A stretch of DNA of 64,000 bases from Prauserella halophila (GCF_024171895.1 NZ_JAMTCQ010000009.1:409318-473317), one strand, 5' to 3'. Numbered from the stretch's first letter, positions 24,894 through 33,050 are shown. The notes: generated by a model not told the origin, from the sequence alone. Numbers and translations are program-made.

Positions 24894-24950
24894 CTGTCCA
24901 TCAGGCCTACCGTCGTCGTCACCAACGACGACGGTAGGCCTGATGGACAG
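24894..24950. terminator. Perfect 26-bp inverted repeat hairpin between convergent units
   Basis: Left arm 24894-24919 and right arm 24925-24950 are exact reverse complements (26 bp, beginning CTGTCCATCAGG), with a 5-nt CACCA loop. It is 11 bp from the 3' end of the HAD gene and downstream of the plus-strand shell gene/IS relic. No T tract follows, so a bidirectional hairpin terminator is likely but not certain. IS110 elements are known to favour hairpin-like targets, so it may also mark an insertion site. Confidence 0.6.
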
Positions 24951-24960
24951 CGCCTCCCGA

Positions 24961-25914
24961 TCACCGGAGGATGCGGCGTACGGCGTCGAGTACCTCTGGT
25001 CGCGCCGCGGGCTGGTTCACCGCCTGCACCGCCTGCGAGGTAGTGGATGGCCTCGGTTGACTCCGCTCGCGGCGCCGTGCGCGCCGGATCTCCACCGTCC
25101 GGGCGAGTGTCTCGGCGAGTGCGGGTGCCGCCTCGGAGGTCCCCGCGGGTGCGGGTGCCGCCTCGGAGGTTTCCGCGGGTGCGGCGGTGTTCGGGGTGCA
25201 GCGGTCATGGCAGGTGGGGCCTACCAGGCCGAGCAGTTCCTGAGGCCAGATGGCGACGAAGTCGGCTCCCGCCTCGCGCAGTTCGGCGCTGGTGTGCATT
25301 CCCCAGGCGACGCCGACAGCTCGGATTCCGGCCTGCCGGGCGGCGACGATGTCGCCGACCGTGTCGGTCACCAGGGCAGTGTCGCCGATCGCTGAGCAGT
25401 CGCAGGCCTCGTCGTAGGCCGGCTGGCAGCGCCGGCCGACCCCGCGCGCGGCGTCGGCGAGGAAGCGGTGCACACCCTGGGTTTTGTCGGTTTCGGTGTC
25501 GCCGCCGAAGACGTGCCCGAAACAATACGCGAGGTCGTTGTCGAGCAGGATCCGGCGAATCACACCGGTGGAGTTGGAGGACAGTACGGCCAGGGTGCAG
25601 TGCGGGGCCAGGCCCTTCACCACATCGGCCATGCCGGGGATCAGTGGCGGCGAGTAGTCGGATTCGAGCGCCTGCTGGAACGCTCGTTCCACCTCATCCG
25701 CCGTGGCCCGGTCACGACAGAGCGCCCGCAGGCTTTCGAAGAAGTTGTTCTGGAACAGCTCGTAGAACTCCTCCGCGGTGTCCACACCGAGACCGAACCG
25801 CCTGCTGATCGGGCGGAATACCTCCCACGATGCCAGCCGGGTCTGCACCAGCGTGCCGTCCAGGTCGAAGATCACCGCGGTGCAACTCGGCGTACACATA
25901 GGATCAGAGTTCAC
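24961..25914 (-). CDS. HAD-family phosphatase with probable encapsulation peptide
   Basis: Residues 1-225 are a haloacid-dehalogenase hydrolase of the phosphoglycolate-phosphatase type: VIFDLDGTLVQTR with nucleophile Asp18 and Asp20, VLSSNSTG, and IGDTALVTDTVGDIVAARQAG. After it comes a Pro/Ala-rich linker with an internal duplication (ETSEAAPAPAGTSEAAPA), an Arg-rich stretch, and a terminal helix RPEVLDAVRRILR. A linker plus a short amphipathic C-terminal helix is how BMC cargo is tagged, so this phosphatase is probably inside the shell. GTG 25914 overlaps the upstream gene by 11 nt; ATG 25899 is an alternative. Substrate unknown. Confidence 0.8.
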   Translation of the reverse strand: MNSDPMCTPSCTAVIFDLDGTLVQTRLASWEVFRPISRRFGLGVDTAEEFYELFQNNFFESLRALCRDRATADEVERAFQQALESDYSPPLIPGMADVVKGLAPHCTLAVLSSNSTGVIRRILLDNDLAYCFGHVFGGDTETDKTQGVHRFLADAARGVGRRCQPAYDEACDCSAIGDTALVTDTVGDIVAARQAGIRAVGVAWGMHTSAELREAGADFVAIWPQELLGLVGPTCHDRCTPNTAAPAETSEAAPAPAGTSEAAPALAETLARTVEIRRARRRERSQPRPSTTSQAVQAVNQPAARPEVLDAVRRILR

Positions 25915-26881
25915 TGTAGATCTTGGTCAAGGCCTGCGGACCGATAAAGTCCTGCAGCTCGCCCCATCCGCGCTCCTCGCCGCAGCGCCACTCGGCCAGC
26001 ACGTTGAATCCCACCGTGCCCGGTCCGGCCTGCCAGGGGAAGCTGGTGCGGCCGAAGCCCTGCAGCTGCCAGCTTCGGCCCAGGCTGTCGGTGAGGTCGA
26101 GCTCCACAGCCTTGGCGTAGTAGCCCTGGCGAATGGTACGTCCGGTACCCGCCGAGAGCCCGTACATGTTGCCGTGGTCGATGAGGTAGCCGTGTTGCAG
26201 GGTCAGGCTGGTCGGCGCGTCGGGTCCCCCGTCGGCGCTGAAGGCGAAGATGCCGTGGAAGGCGAGATCCCGAGAGAAGTGCGCGTGCAGCCAGCTCATC
26301 GTGCCGCTCTGGTATTCGGCGCGGGGGCCCCAGCTGTGGTCCATTGTCGAGACGCAGTCGATCGGGTACTTCTTTCCGCGCACCTCGATCTCACCCTCGA
26401 AGTGCCCGGTCTGGTCGAAGTGGCCGTTGTAGGCCTCGTCCCAGGCGAATTCGTCGCCGGATTTCGCGGCCACGATCGGATCCTGGTGCGGGTCGTGAAT
26501 GTCGAAGGCGTCCATCAACGCGGTATAGCGAAAGTTCAGCGCGATCCCGTCCCCGTTGTCGAACTCGACGTCCCAGACCTTGTTGGGCTCGGGGGAGACG
26601 ACCTTGAGCCCGTTGTTGAGCTGATAGTCGCGCAGACTGGCCCCCTTGGGGATGGGCAGGTGATGCTGTGCGTCCCAATAGTCGGCTTGCCAGGGGGATT
26701 CCACGAACCGTGAGTTGATCGCCACGGTGGAGATCACCACACCCGCATTCATGCGGAAAAGTGCGTACACACCGACGTTGAGTGGGACCTCCGGGACGTA
26801 GAACCCGAAGAAGTTGGTCTCCGCCCAGGTCGGGTCGTCGCTGGTGGGGGTGTGAAAGTCCGCGTCCTCCGGATTGATCAT
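25904..26881 (-). CDS. DUF7064/DUF7065-like lipocalin-fold protein
   Basis: The 325-aa protein resembles the DUF7064/7065 group (tocopherol-cyclase or carotenoid-hydratase-like beta-barrels), with WAETNFFGFYVPEVPLNVGVYALFRMNAGVV at the start and CVSTMDHSWGPRAE in the centre. The MDHSWG motif is typical. No enzyme activity is established for close relatives as far as I know. It is divergent from the shell-protein operon at 27115 and overlaps the HAD gene, so the pair is probably co-expressed. ATG 26881 has an AAGGAG site. Confidence 0.65.
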   Translation of the reverse strand: MINPEDADFHTPTSDDPTWAETNFFGFYVPEVPLNVGVYALFRMNAGVVISTVAINSRFVESPWQADYWDAQHHLPIPKGASLRDYQLNNGLKVVSPEPNKVWDVEFDNGDGIALNFRYTALMDAFDIHDPHQDPIVAAKSGDEFAWDEAYNGHFDQTGHFEGEIEVRGKKYPIDCVSTMDHSWGPRAEYQSGTMSWLHAHFSRDLAFHGIFAFSADGGPDAPTSLTLQHGYLIDHGNMYGLSAGTGRTIRQGYYAKAVELDLTDSLGRSWQLQGFGRTSFPWQAGPGTVGFNVLAEWRCGEERGWGELQDFIGPQALTKIYSEL

Positions 26882-26987
26882 CGCAGGCTGTCTCCTTCGT
26901 TCGTGCGGCCCGAGGGCCGACAGGGTGTGGATCGTCGCTTGCGGGGTCAACTGTGGCGCACACCGGCGGTGCGGGCCATTCGTCCGG

Positions 26988-27016
26988 GAGACAACCACCC
27001 GGACATACGTTGTCTC
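26988..27016. promoter_or_regulatory. Inverted repeat in the divergent BMC promoter region
   Basis: GAGACAAC (26988-26995) and GTTGTCTC (27009-27016) form a perfect 8-bp inverted repeat with a 13-nt spacer, between the divergent DUF7064-like and vertex-protein genes. It is well placed to be an operator for both directions; the locus regulator at 33051-35255 is the obvious candidate to bind it. Confidence 0.55.
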
Positions 27017-27114
27017 TCGCGGATAGGGACGCCGCGTGCACGGTGATCCTAGTGTCAGGGCTGTCGCTTAAAGGTCGGCGTCGTTGGTGCACATACGGCA
27101 GAGGAGTGGCCTCC

Positions 27115-27408
27115 ATGTGGCTCGGCAAAGTGATCGGGCAGGTGATCTCGACAGCCAAAGACGAGTCGCTGTCCGGGATGAAGCTGCTGGTTGTGGACGA
27201 AGTCGAGCACACGCGGCCGGATGGTGGCACGGGGAGATCGCATGTCGCGGTCGATCTGGTCGGCGCTGGCCAGGGCGAGCTGGTCCTGGTCGCCGCGGGG
27301 AGTGCTGCACGTGTCGCGGACGTCGTTTCCCGATCGCCCGTGGATCAAGCGGTGATCGCTATCGCGGACACCGTTGTCGTCGATGGTGATGTGACCTATC
27401 AGAAGTAG
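27115..27408 (+). CDS. BMC-P pentameric vertex protein (EutN/CcmL family)
   Basis: The 97-aa protein is an EutN/CcmL/PduN homologue: MWLGKVIGQVISTAKDESLSGMKLLVVDEV, then LVLVAAGSAARVADVV and VDQAVIAIADTVVVDG, the usual vertex-protein pattern (GKVxGxVxxTxKxxxLxGxKLLLV). Pentamers cap the twelve corners of a BMC. Their presence shows that a closed shell can be made. ATG 27115 follows GAGGAG. First gene of the downstream shell/enzyme operon. Confidence 0.95.
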   Translation: MWLGKVIGQVISTAKDESLSGMKLLVVDEVEHTRPDGGTGRSHVAVDLVGAGQGELVLVAAGSAARVADVVSRSPVDQAVIAIADTVVVDGDVTYQK

Positions 27409-27432
27409 TTCCGACGATTCGGAGGATGAACC

Positions 27433-27753
27433 ATGCCTGCAACGCAAGGCAGCGGTACCACTCGGCAGGGTGGCGCGCTAGGACTGATCGAGACCAGGGG
27501 ATTGGTCGGTGCGGTGGAAGCCGCCGACGCGATGGTCAAGGCTGCGAACGTGCAGTTGCTCGGCCAGCGTGAGATCGGAGGCGGGCTGGTGACGGTGATG
27601 GTGCGCGGCGACGTCGGTGCGGTCAAAGCGGCCACCGATGCCGGTGCCGTTGCCGCCGGTAATGCCGGCGAGGTCGTGTCGGTGCACGTGATCCCACGTC
27701 CGCACGATGAAACGGAGTCCGTGCTGGAGATTCTGACGCGGCCCAAGTCCTGA
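27433..27753 (+). CDS. BMC-H hexameric shell protein 2
   Basis: The 106-aa protein is a single BMC domain ([71 protein letters not shown]) with a short N-terminal extension and a C-terminal tail [10 protein letters not shown]. It is related to BMC-H 1 at 23861. ATG 27433 has GGAGG upstream. It lies 24 bp after the vertex-protein gene. Confidence 0.95.
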   Translation: MPATQGSGTTRQGGALGLIETRGLVGAVEAADAMVKAANVQLLGQREIGGGLVTVMVRGDVGAVKAATDAGAVAAGNAGEVVSVHVIPRPHDETESVLEILTRPKS

Positions 27754-27833
27754 CGCACCCGAAGGGTGCTTGATCCCGACAGTACTGGATGGGGCGCGGG
27801 TTCGACCCGCGTGCTCGCCCGGGGAAGGTGATT

Positions 27834-29219
27834 GTGGTGACTGCGGGCTTGGATTCCGATCTTGCCGCGTTGGCGGATGTGCGTGCTCAGGTGGCGGCGA
27901 CGAAGCGGGCCTATGAGGCTATCGAGGGTGCCGATCAGGAATGGCTGGACGGAATCGTTCGTGCCATGGCCAAAGCGGGCGCCGCCGCTGTGGGTGAACT
28001 GGCCAGGCTGGCCGCGGACGAGACCGGGTACGGCGTGTACGAGCACAAGATGGTCAAGGACCGTTACAACACGGAGTTCGTCGCCGACTGGATGTTGCAG
28101 CGGCGTGCGGTCGGGGTGTTGTGGGTGGACGAGCCGAACAAGGTGACCGCGATCGGCTCTCCGATGGGAATGATCGCGGCGATCATTCCGGTGACCAATC
28201 CGACGTCGACGGTGCTGTTCAAGAGCCTCGCCGCGGTGAAGGCGGGTAATGCCGTGGTGCACGCCCCGCACCCGCGGGCGGCGCGCTGCTCGGCACGTGC
28301 GGCGGAGATCATGGCGGAGGCCGCTGTTGATGCGGGCGCTCCCGAGGACCTCGTGTCGTGCCTGCACGCTCCGACGCTGGATGCGAGTCGGGAACTGATG
28401 CGCCACCCGGACGTGCGGTTGATCCTGGCGACCGGCGGCCCCGGCATGGTTGCGGCGGCCTACTCGAGCGGCAAGCCGACTATCGCGGTCGGTGCGGGCA
28501 ATGTTCCCGCCTACGTCGACGGCAGTGTCGCCGACGTCGGAGAAGCCGCGACCATGATCGTCACTTCGAAGTCGTTCGACAACGGAACGGCCTGCGTCGC
28601 CGAGCAGTCCGTCGTGGTTGCCGAGGCGGTCGCGGACCAGTTCGAAGCGGAGTTGACCAGGGCGGGAGTAGCCTGGCTCACGCCTGAACAGCAGCAGGCT
28701 CTGTGCCGGGTGCTGTTCGACGAACGTGGTGGTATGCGGCCTGCCGCAGTCGGACAGTCGGCGACCCGGTTGGCTGAGTTGGCTGGATTCGCGGTCCCGG
28801 CCGAGACGAAGGTCCTGGCCGCGAGCTTGAGCCGGGTGCACGAAGACGAGTTGCTCTCCCGCGAGATTCTGGGCCCGGTGCTGTCGGTCTACCGCGAGCC
28901 GGACGCGCACGCCGGGTGGCGGCGCTGCCGCGAGATCCTGGCGTTGGGCGGCGAAGGGCACACGCTCGCGGTGCACGCGACCGACTCGGACGTGATCGCC
29001 GAGTTCGGATCGCAGCCCGCTGGCCGGATCGTGATCAACACGCCGGCGTTGTTCGGCGGGATGGGGTACTCGGCCAACGTCGATCCGTCGTTCCAGCTCG
29101 GGACCGGAACGTGGAGTGGCTCGATCTGTTCGGACAACGTCACCCCGTTGCACCTGGTCAATATCAAACGGATCGCCCATGAAGTGCGGCCGTGGCGCGG
29201 AGTGCTCGAGCGGTCATGA
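27834..29219 (+). CDS. CoA-acylating aldehyde dehydrogenase (EutE/PduP type)
   Basis: The 461-aa enzyme has the EutE/PduP features: IAAIIPVTNPTSTVLFKSLAAVKAGNAVV, ILATGGPGMVAAAYSSGKPTIAVGAGNVP, and the catalytic Cys in SKSFDNGTACVAEQSVVV. It converts an aldehyde plus CoA and NAD+ to acyl-CoA and NADH, the core reaction of aldehyde-processing metabolosomes. Typical EutE enzymes carry an N-terminal encapsulation helix; here residues 1-25 (SDLAALADVRAQVAATKRAYEAI) are helical but part of the fold, so targeting is unclear. GTG 27834 or 27837 follows GGGGAAGG. Confidence 0.9.
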   Translation: MVTAGLDSDLAALADVRAQVAATKRAYEAIEGADQEWLDGIVRAMAKAGAAAVGELARLAADETGYGVYEHKMVKDRYNTEFVADWMLQRRAVGVLWVDEPNKVTAIGSPMGMIAAIIPVTNPTSTVLFKSLAAVKAGNAVVHAPHPRAARCSARAAEIMAEAAVDAGAPEDLVSCLHAPTLDASRELMRHPDVRLILATGGPGMVAAAYSSGKPTIAVGAGNVPAYVDGSVADVGEAATMIVTSKSFDNGTACVAEQSVVVAEAVADQFEAELTRAGVAWLTPEQQQALCRVLFDERGGMRPAAVGQSATRLAELAGFAVPAETKVLAASLSRVHEDELLSREILGPVLSVYREPDAHAGWRRCREILALGGEGHTLAVHATDSDVIAEFGSQPAGRIVINTPALFGGMGYSANVDPSFQLGTGTWSGSICSDNVTPLHLVNIKRIAHEVRPWRGVLERS

Positions 29220-30064
29220 CTGTGATCGAGATGAGCGACGCGACACCGCCGGAGGCATCGGGCGGCCAGGTGGCCGTGTCACTGCGACGCGCCCATTCCC
29301 GGATCGGCCTGCAGGCGGAGTCCTGGTCGGGACAGCTCCATACCGGGGTGGATCTGGGCACGGCCACGTGCGTGCTCACGGTCGTCGATGACACCGGCGA
29401 AGCTGTGTGGGTCGACACCAACGCGACGGCTGCCCTGCGCGACGGCGTCGTGGTGGACTTCACGGCCGCCGTGGCCGCGGTGCGGACGTTGAAGCGCGAC
29501 GCCGAAGCCGCACTCGGGGTCGAGCTGGAGCACGCTGCCACGGCCTACCCGCCTTGTGTGGGCGAGGCCGACAGCCGGGCGTGCCGGTTTGTCCTGGAAA
29601 GCGCTGGATTCGACCAGATCGCCATGCTCGACGAGGTGTCGGCGGCGAATCGGACACTGGGAATCCGTGACGGCGCCGTGGTCGACGTCGGCGGCGGTTC
29701 GACCGGAGTCGGCGTGTTCAGCGGGGGCGAGCTGCGCGCCCTCGATGACCGGGCAGGTGGCGGTTACCACCTGGACCTCATCGTGGCCGGCGCCATGGGG
29801 ATTTCGGTGCCCGAAGCCGAGCGCCTCAAGCATGAATCCCCGGAGACGGTGACCACCGTGCTCCGACCCGGCATCGAACGAGTCGCGGAGTCGATCCGCG
29901 ACCTCACGACCGGCTGGGAGGCCCTCGATGTGCACCTGGCCGGCGGTGCGCTGATGCTGCCCGGCATGGACAGCACGCTGGCCGCCCGGCTGGGCCGCAG
30001 TGTGCACGCCTATCCCCACGCCCTGTTGATCACCCCACTCGGAATCGCGAGGTCTGCCCCGTGA
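29216..30064 (+). CDS. EutJ-like Hsp70/actin-fold chaperone
   Basis: The 282-aa protein has actin/Hsp70-fold motifs: LHTGVDLGTATCVLTVVDDTGE (phosphate-1), VVDVGGGSTGVGVFSGGEL (phosphate-2) and a C-terminal LAGGALMLPGMDSTLA (adenosine motif). EutJ is the related protein of ethanolamine BMCs, whose client is not firmly known. No B12 enzyme needing reactivation is encoded here, so its client must be something else. The ATG at 29216 overlaps the aldehyde dehydrogenase stop (ATGA). Confidence 0.85.
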   Translation: MTVIEMSDATPPEASGGQVAVSLRRAHSRIGLQAESWSGQLHTGVDLGTATCVLTVVDDTGEAVWVDTNATAALRDGVVVDFTAAVAAVRTLKRDAEAALGVELEHAATAYPPCVGEADSRACRFVLESAGFDQIAMLDEVSAANRTLGIRDGAVVDVGGGSTGVGVFSGGELRALDDRAGGGYHLDLIVAGAMGISVPEAERLKHESPETVTTVLRPGIERVAESIRDLTTGWEALDVHLAGGALMLPGMDSTLAARLGRSVHAYPHALLITPLGIARSAP

Positions 30065-30693
30065 GTGCTGCGACGCTGCGCACCTATGCCTTCATCGACC
30101 GGATGCAGCCGCAATGCGCGGCCCACATCGCCGCGACCAGCCCGGGCGACCCCCCGCTAGCGGGCATGTCGGAGCTGTTCGTCGAAATGGCGCCCGGCAA
30201 CGAGGTGTTCCGCGCCGCCGACGTCGCGCTCAAGGCCGCCGGAGTTCGGCCGGCGCTACAGGTTATCGAACGCGAGTTCGGGCTGCTGGAAATTCACTCC
30301 GAGCAGCAAGCCGAAGTCCTCGCCGCAGGTGAGGCACTGCTCGGCGAACTCGGGTTGAAAGAGCTGGACCGGATCAAACCGACTATCGCCTCCACCCAAT
30401 TCATCACCAACGTGCACGGATACCAAGCACAACTGCTCAACAAGTGGCGCAAGGGCGCCCTGCTGTTGCCGGGCGCCAGCCTGTTCGTGCTCGAGGTCGC
30501 CCCGGCCGCCTACATCTCGCTGGCAGCGAACGAAGCGGAGAAAGCCGCAGGCGTCGATATCATCGAGATCCGCGCCGTCGGCCGATTCGGCCGGTTGTTC
30601 CTGTCCGGAAGTGAAAGCGAGGTCGGCACTGCCCGCGACGCCGCGGTAGCCGCACTCGAAGAGCTCGACGGATCGGAGGAGGCTCGACGATGA
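30061..30693 (+). CDS. BMC-T tandem-domain shell protein
   Basis: The 210-aa protein has two BMC domains. The first spans about residues 1-105 (LRTYAFIDRMQPQCAAHIAATSPGDPPLAGMSELFVEMAPGNEVFRAADVALKAAGVRP) and the second about 106-205 (ELDRIKPTIASTQFITNVHGYQAQLLNK, ASLFVLEVAPAAYISLAANEAEKAAGVDIIEIRAVGRFGRLFLSG). Such proteins form trimers with a gated central pore for larger metabolites. GTG 30061 overlaps the EutJ-like stop; its own stop overlaps the next start (ATGA). Confidence 0.9.
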   Translation: MSAATLRTYAFIDRMQPQCAAHIAATSPGDPPLAGMSELFVEMAPGNEVFRAADVALKAAGVRPALQVIEREFGLLEIHSEQQAEVLAAGEALLGELGLKELDRIKPTIASTQFITNVHGYQAQLLNKWRKGALLLPGASLFVLEVAPAAYISLAANEAEKAAGVDIIEIRAVGRFGRLFLSGSESEVGTARDAAVAALEELDGSEEARR

Positions 30694-31988
30694 GGGTGCA
30701 CGGAGCAGCCGAGATCGACCGCGCCATCGAAGAAGCAGGCGCAGCGTCACCGACGCTGCAGGTAGCCAGCGAAGATCTTGTCACCCCGCTCGCGCGGGAT
30801 AAGGCCGCCGATCACGGGGTCCAGATCATCACCGAGGCTGCCGCAGCCCCCGCCGCGCCCACACAGCCCATCGCCCGGGGTGGCACGCCACCCCGGGCGG
30901 TCCCACCGGGCAACTCCGCCGCATCCGAGCCGATGCGTCCGCCGTCGCCGGCGTTGTATCGCCGGGGCGCACCTCTGCACCCCGATGTGCGGCCCGCGGC
31001 CGGACCCGCCGCGTCACGGCCGGACACTCCCGCTCGGGTCGTGGTCATCGGCGCGGGACACGTCGGAATGATCACGGCGCAGCGAGTGGCCGAAGCCGAC
31101 GTGGTCGACGAGGTGGTGTTGGTCGACGTCGCCGATGGTCTGGCCGCAGGCGTTGCGCTCGACCTCACGCACACGTCCGGACTGCTCGGCTTTGGCACGC
31201 GGGTCCGTGGGGTGAGCAGCTTGGAAGAGGCGGGCCCCGCGGACTATGTGGTCATCACCGCTGGTAAGCCCCGCCAACCGGGCATGAGCCGCGCCGATCT
31301 GGTCTCGACCAACGCCGCCATCGTGGGCGATCTGGCCTCTCGCGCCGCCCGGACCGCGCCGGACTGCGTACTCGTCGTGGTCACCAACCCGCTCGACGAG
31401 ATGACCTACCATGCGTGGCGCAGTTCCGGGCTGCCGTCCGAGCGGGTCGTGGGTATGGCAGGCATGCTCGACGCCGCCCGCTTCCAGGCGTTGATCGGGT
31501 TGACCGGCGCGGCACAGCCGAGGCGCGTCGAGGGTGTGGCATTGGGCAGCCACGGTGACGAGATGGTCGTCCCCCTCTCGCAGGCCACCGCCGGCGGACG
31601 CCCGGTGACCGAAAGCCTCGATCAGGACACCCTCACCGGCATCGTGGACCGGACCCGGACATCCGGTGGCGAGGTGGTCGGCCTGTTGAAATCCGGCAGC
31701 GCGTTCATGGCACCCGGAACCGCGGCGGCTCACATGGTCCTGGCCATGATTCGCGACAGCGGCGCCGTTCTACCGGTCACTGCCCGGGTGCGCGGTCACT
31801 ACGGTATCGCCGACGGTTACGTCGGCGTGCCGGTACGACTCGGACGTCACGGGGTGCGAGACATCGTCGAACTCGCCCTCGCCGAGGAGGAACGAGCGGC
31901 GTTGTGCGACGCCGCCGAACGGATCAACGAGCGGGTGCAGGTGCTCGACACGTTGCCGACACGCGCCACCGGCGCGATGGTGTCGTGA
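30690..31988 (+). CDS. Malate/lactate dehydrogenase-like enzyme with N-terminal BMC-type extension
   Basis: Residues about 112-432 are an LDH/MDH enzyme: ARVVVIGAGHVGMITAQRV (NAD-binding), TAGKPRQPGMSRADLV (malate-type Arg pair), VVTNPLDEM, and the catalytic His in GSHGDEMVVP. Residues 1-50 form a separate segment containing LVTPLARDKAADHGVQI, a motif seen at the ends of several BMC-associated proteins, joined by a Pro/Ala-rich linker (50-110). I infer targeting to the compartment and NAD+ recycling there. Ordinary MDHs are about 310-330 aa. ATG 30690 overlaps the BMC-T stop. Confidence 0.85.
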   Translation: MRVHGAAEIDRAIEEAGAASPTLQVASEDLVTPLARDKAADHGVQIITEAAAAPAAPTQPIARGGTPPRAVPPGNSAASEPMRPPSPALYRRGAPLHPDVRPAAGPAASRPDTPARVVVIGAGHVGMITAQRVAEADVVDEVVLVDVADGLAAGVALDLTHTSGLLGFGTRVRGVSSLEEAGPADYVVITAGKPRQPGMSRADLVSTNAAIVGDLASRAARTAPDCVLVVVTNPLDEMTYHAWRSSGLPSERVVGMAGMLDAARFQALIGLTGAAQPRRVEGVALGSHGDEMVVPLSQATAGGRPVTESLDQDTLTGIVDRTRTSGGEVVGLLKSGSAFMAPGTAAAHMVLAMIRDSGAVLPVTARVRGHYGIADGYVGVPVRLGRHGVRDIVELALAEEERAALCDAAERINERVQVLDTLPTRATGAMVS

Positions 31989-33028
31989 CCACCATGAGGG
32001 CAGTGGTGTATCGCGAGCCGGGCCGGGTGGAAGTGGCCACGGTTCCCGAGCCGACGGTGCTCGAGCCCGAGGACGTAGTGGTTGGAGTCACTTGCGCGGC
32101 GGTATGCGGCACTGACCTGCATCTGGTTGCTGACGGGCACGGATTGCCCCCAGGAACCGTGCTCGGTCATGAGTACACCGGAACCGTACTCGCCACCGGG
32201 ACTTCGGTGCGCACCGTCGCGGTAGGCGACCGGGTTGCCGGGGCGGACTTCACCGCCTGCGGGCGGTGCTGGTGGTGCCGCCGCGGCGATCACTGGGAGT
32301 GTGCGCACCGGCAGTTCCTCGGCACCGGGGGCGCCTTCGGCCCTGCGTTGCCGGGAGCCCAGGCCGAACGGGTCCGCGTGCCGCACGCGGACAACACCCT
32401 GCGTCCCTTGCCTTACGGGGTGAGCGACGAGGCCGCGGTGTTACTCGGCGACGTACTACCTACCGGCTATGCCGCGATCCAACGTGCGGACCTGCGTCCC
32501 GGCGACACGGTCGCGGTCGTCGGAGGCGGACCGGTCGGCCAACTCGCCAGTCTCGCGGCCCAAGCCTGTGGGGCGGGCCCCGTCGTGGTCGTCGAACCCG
32601 TCGCCGACCGGCGGGCCCTGGCCGCCGACAACGGCGCGCTGGCGGTAGGACCGGACGAGGCGAGCGAACTGCTCGCCTCGTTGACCCACGGCCGTGGCGC
32701 GGACGCCGTGGTCGACGCCTTGGGTGCCCCGCGAGGCTTGGACGCCGCGATGGCGCTGGTGCGCCGCCGCGGCACGGTGTGCTCGGTCGGTGTCCCCTCG
32801 GTCGAGCACTGGTCGATGCCGGTTCGCGACGCTTTCGTCAACGAGGTGACGGTTCGGTTCGCCATCGGCGATCTCATGCGCGACGGCGACGCGCTCACCG
32901 CGCTGCTGGAAACCGGTGTACTGGATCCGACCGTGGTGCTGACCGAGACCGTCGACATGGCCCGGGCCCCCGATGGTTATCAGGCGATGGCCGAGCGACG
33001 TACCCTCAAAGTGCTCGTCACGATGTAA
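31985..33028 (+). CDS. Zinc-dependent alcohol dehydrogenase (MDR family)
   Basis: The 347-aa enzyme has catalytic-zinc residues in VCGTDLHL and GHEYTGTV, a structural-zinc Cys set (CGRCWWCRRGDHWEC), and a Rossmann motif VAVVGGGPVGQLASLAAQACGA. It interconverts an alcohol and an aldehyde or ketone with NAD(P). In aldehyde-forming BMCs such enzymes recycle NAD+ by reducing part of the aldehyde. No clear encapsulation helix is visible. GTG 31985 overlaps the MDH-like stop (GTGA); ATG 31994 is possible. Confidence 0.88.
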   Translation: MTTMRAVVYREPGRVEVATVPEPTVLEPEDVVVGVTCAAVCGTDLHLVADGHGLPPGTVLGHEYTGTVLATGTSVRTVAVGDRVAGADFTACGRCWWCRRGDHWECAHRQFLGTGGAFGPALPGAQAERVRVPHADNTLRPLPYGVSDEAAVLLGDVLPTGYAAIQRADLRPGDTVAVVGGGPVGQLASLAAQACGAGPVVVVEPVADRRALAADNGALAVGPDEASELLASLTHGRGADAVVDALGAPRGLDAAMALVRRRGTVCSVGVPSVEHWSMPVRDAFVNEVTVRFAIGDLMRDGDALTALLETGVLDPTVVLTETVDMARAPDGYQAMAERRTLKVLVTM

Positions 33029-33050
33029 CCCAGGTCACTGGGAGGGCCCT

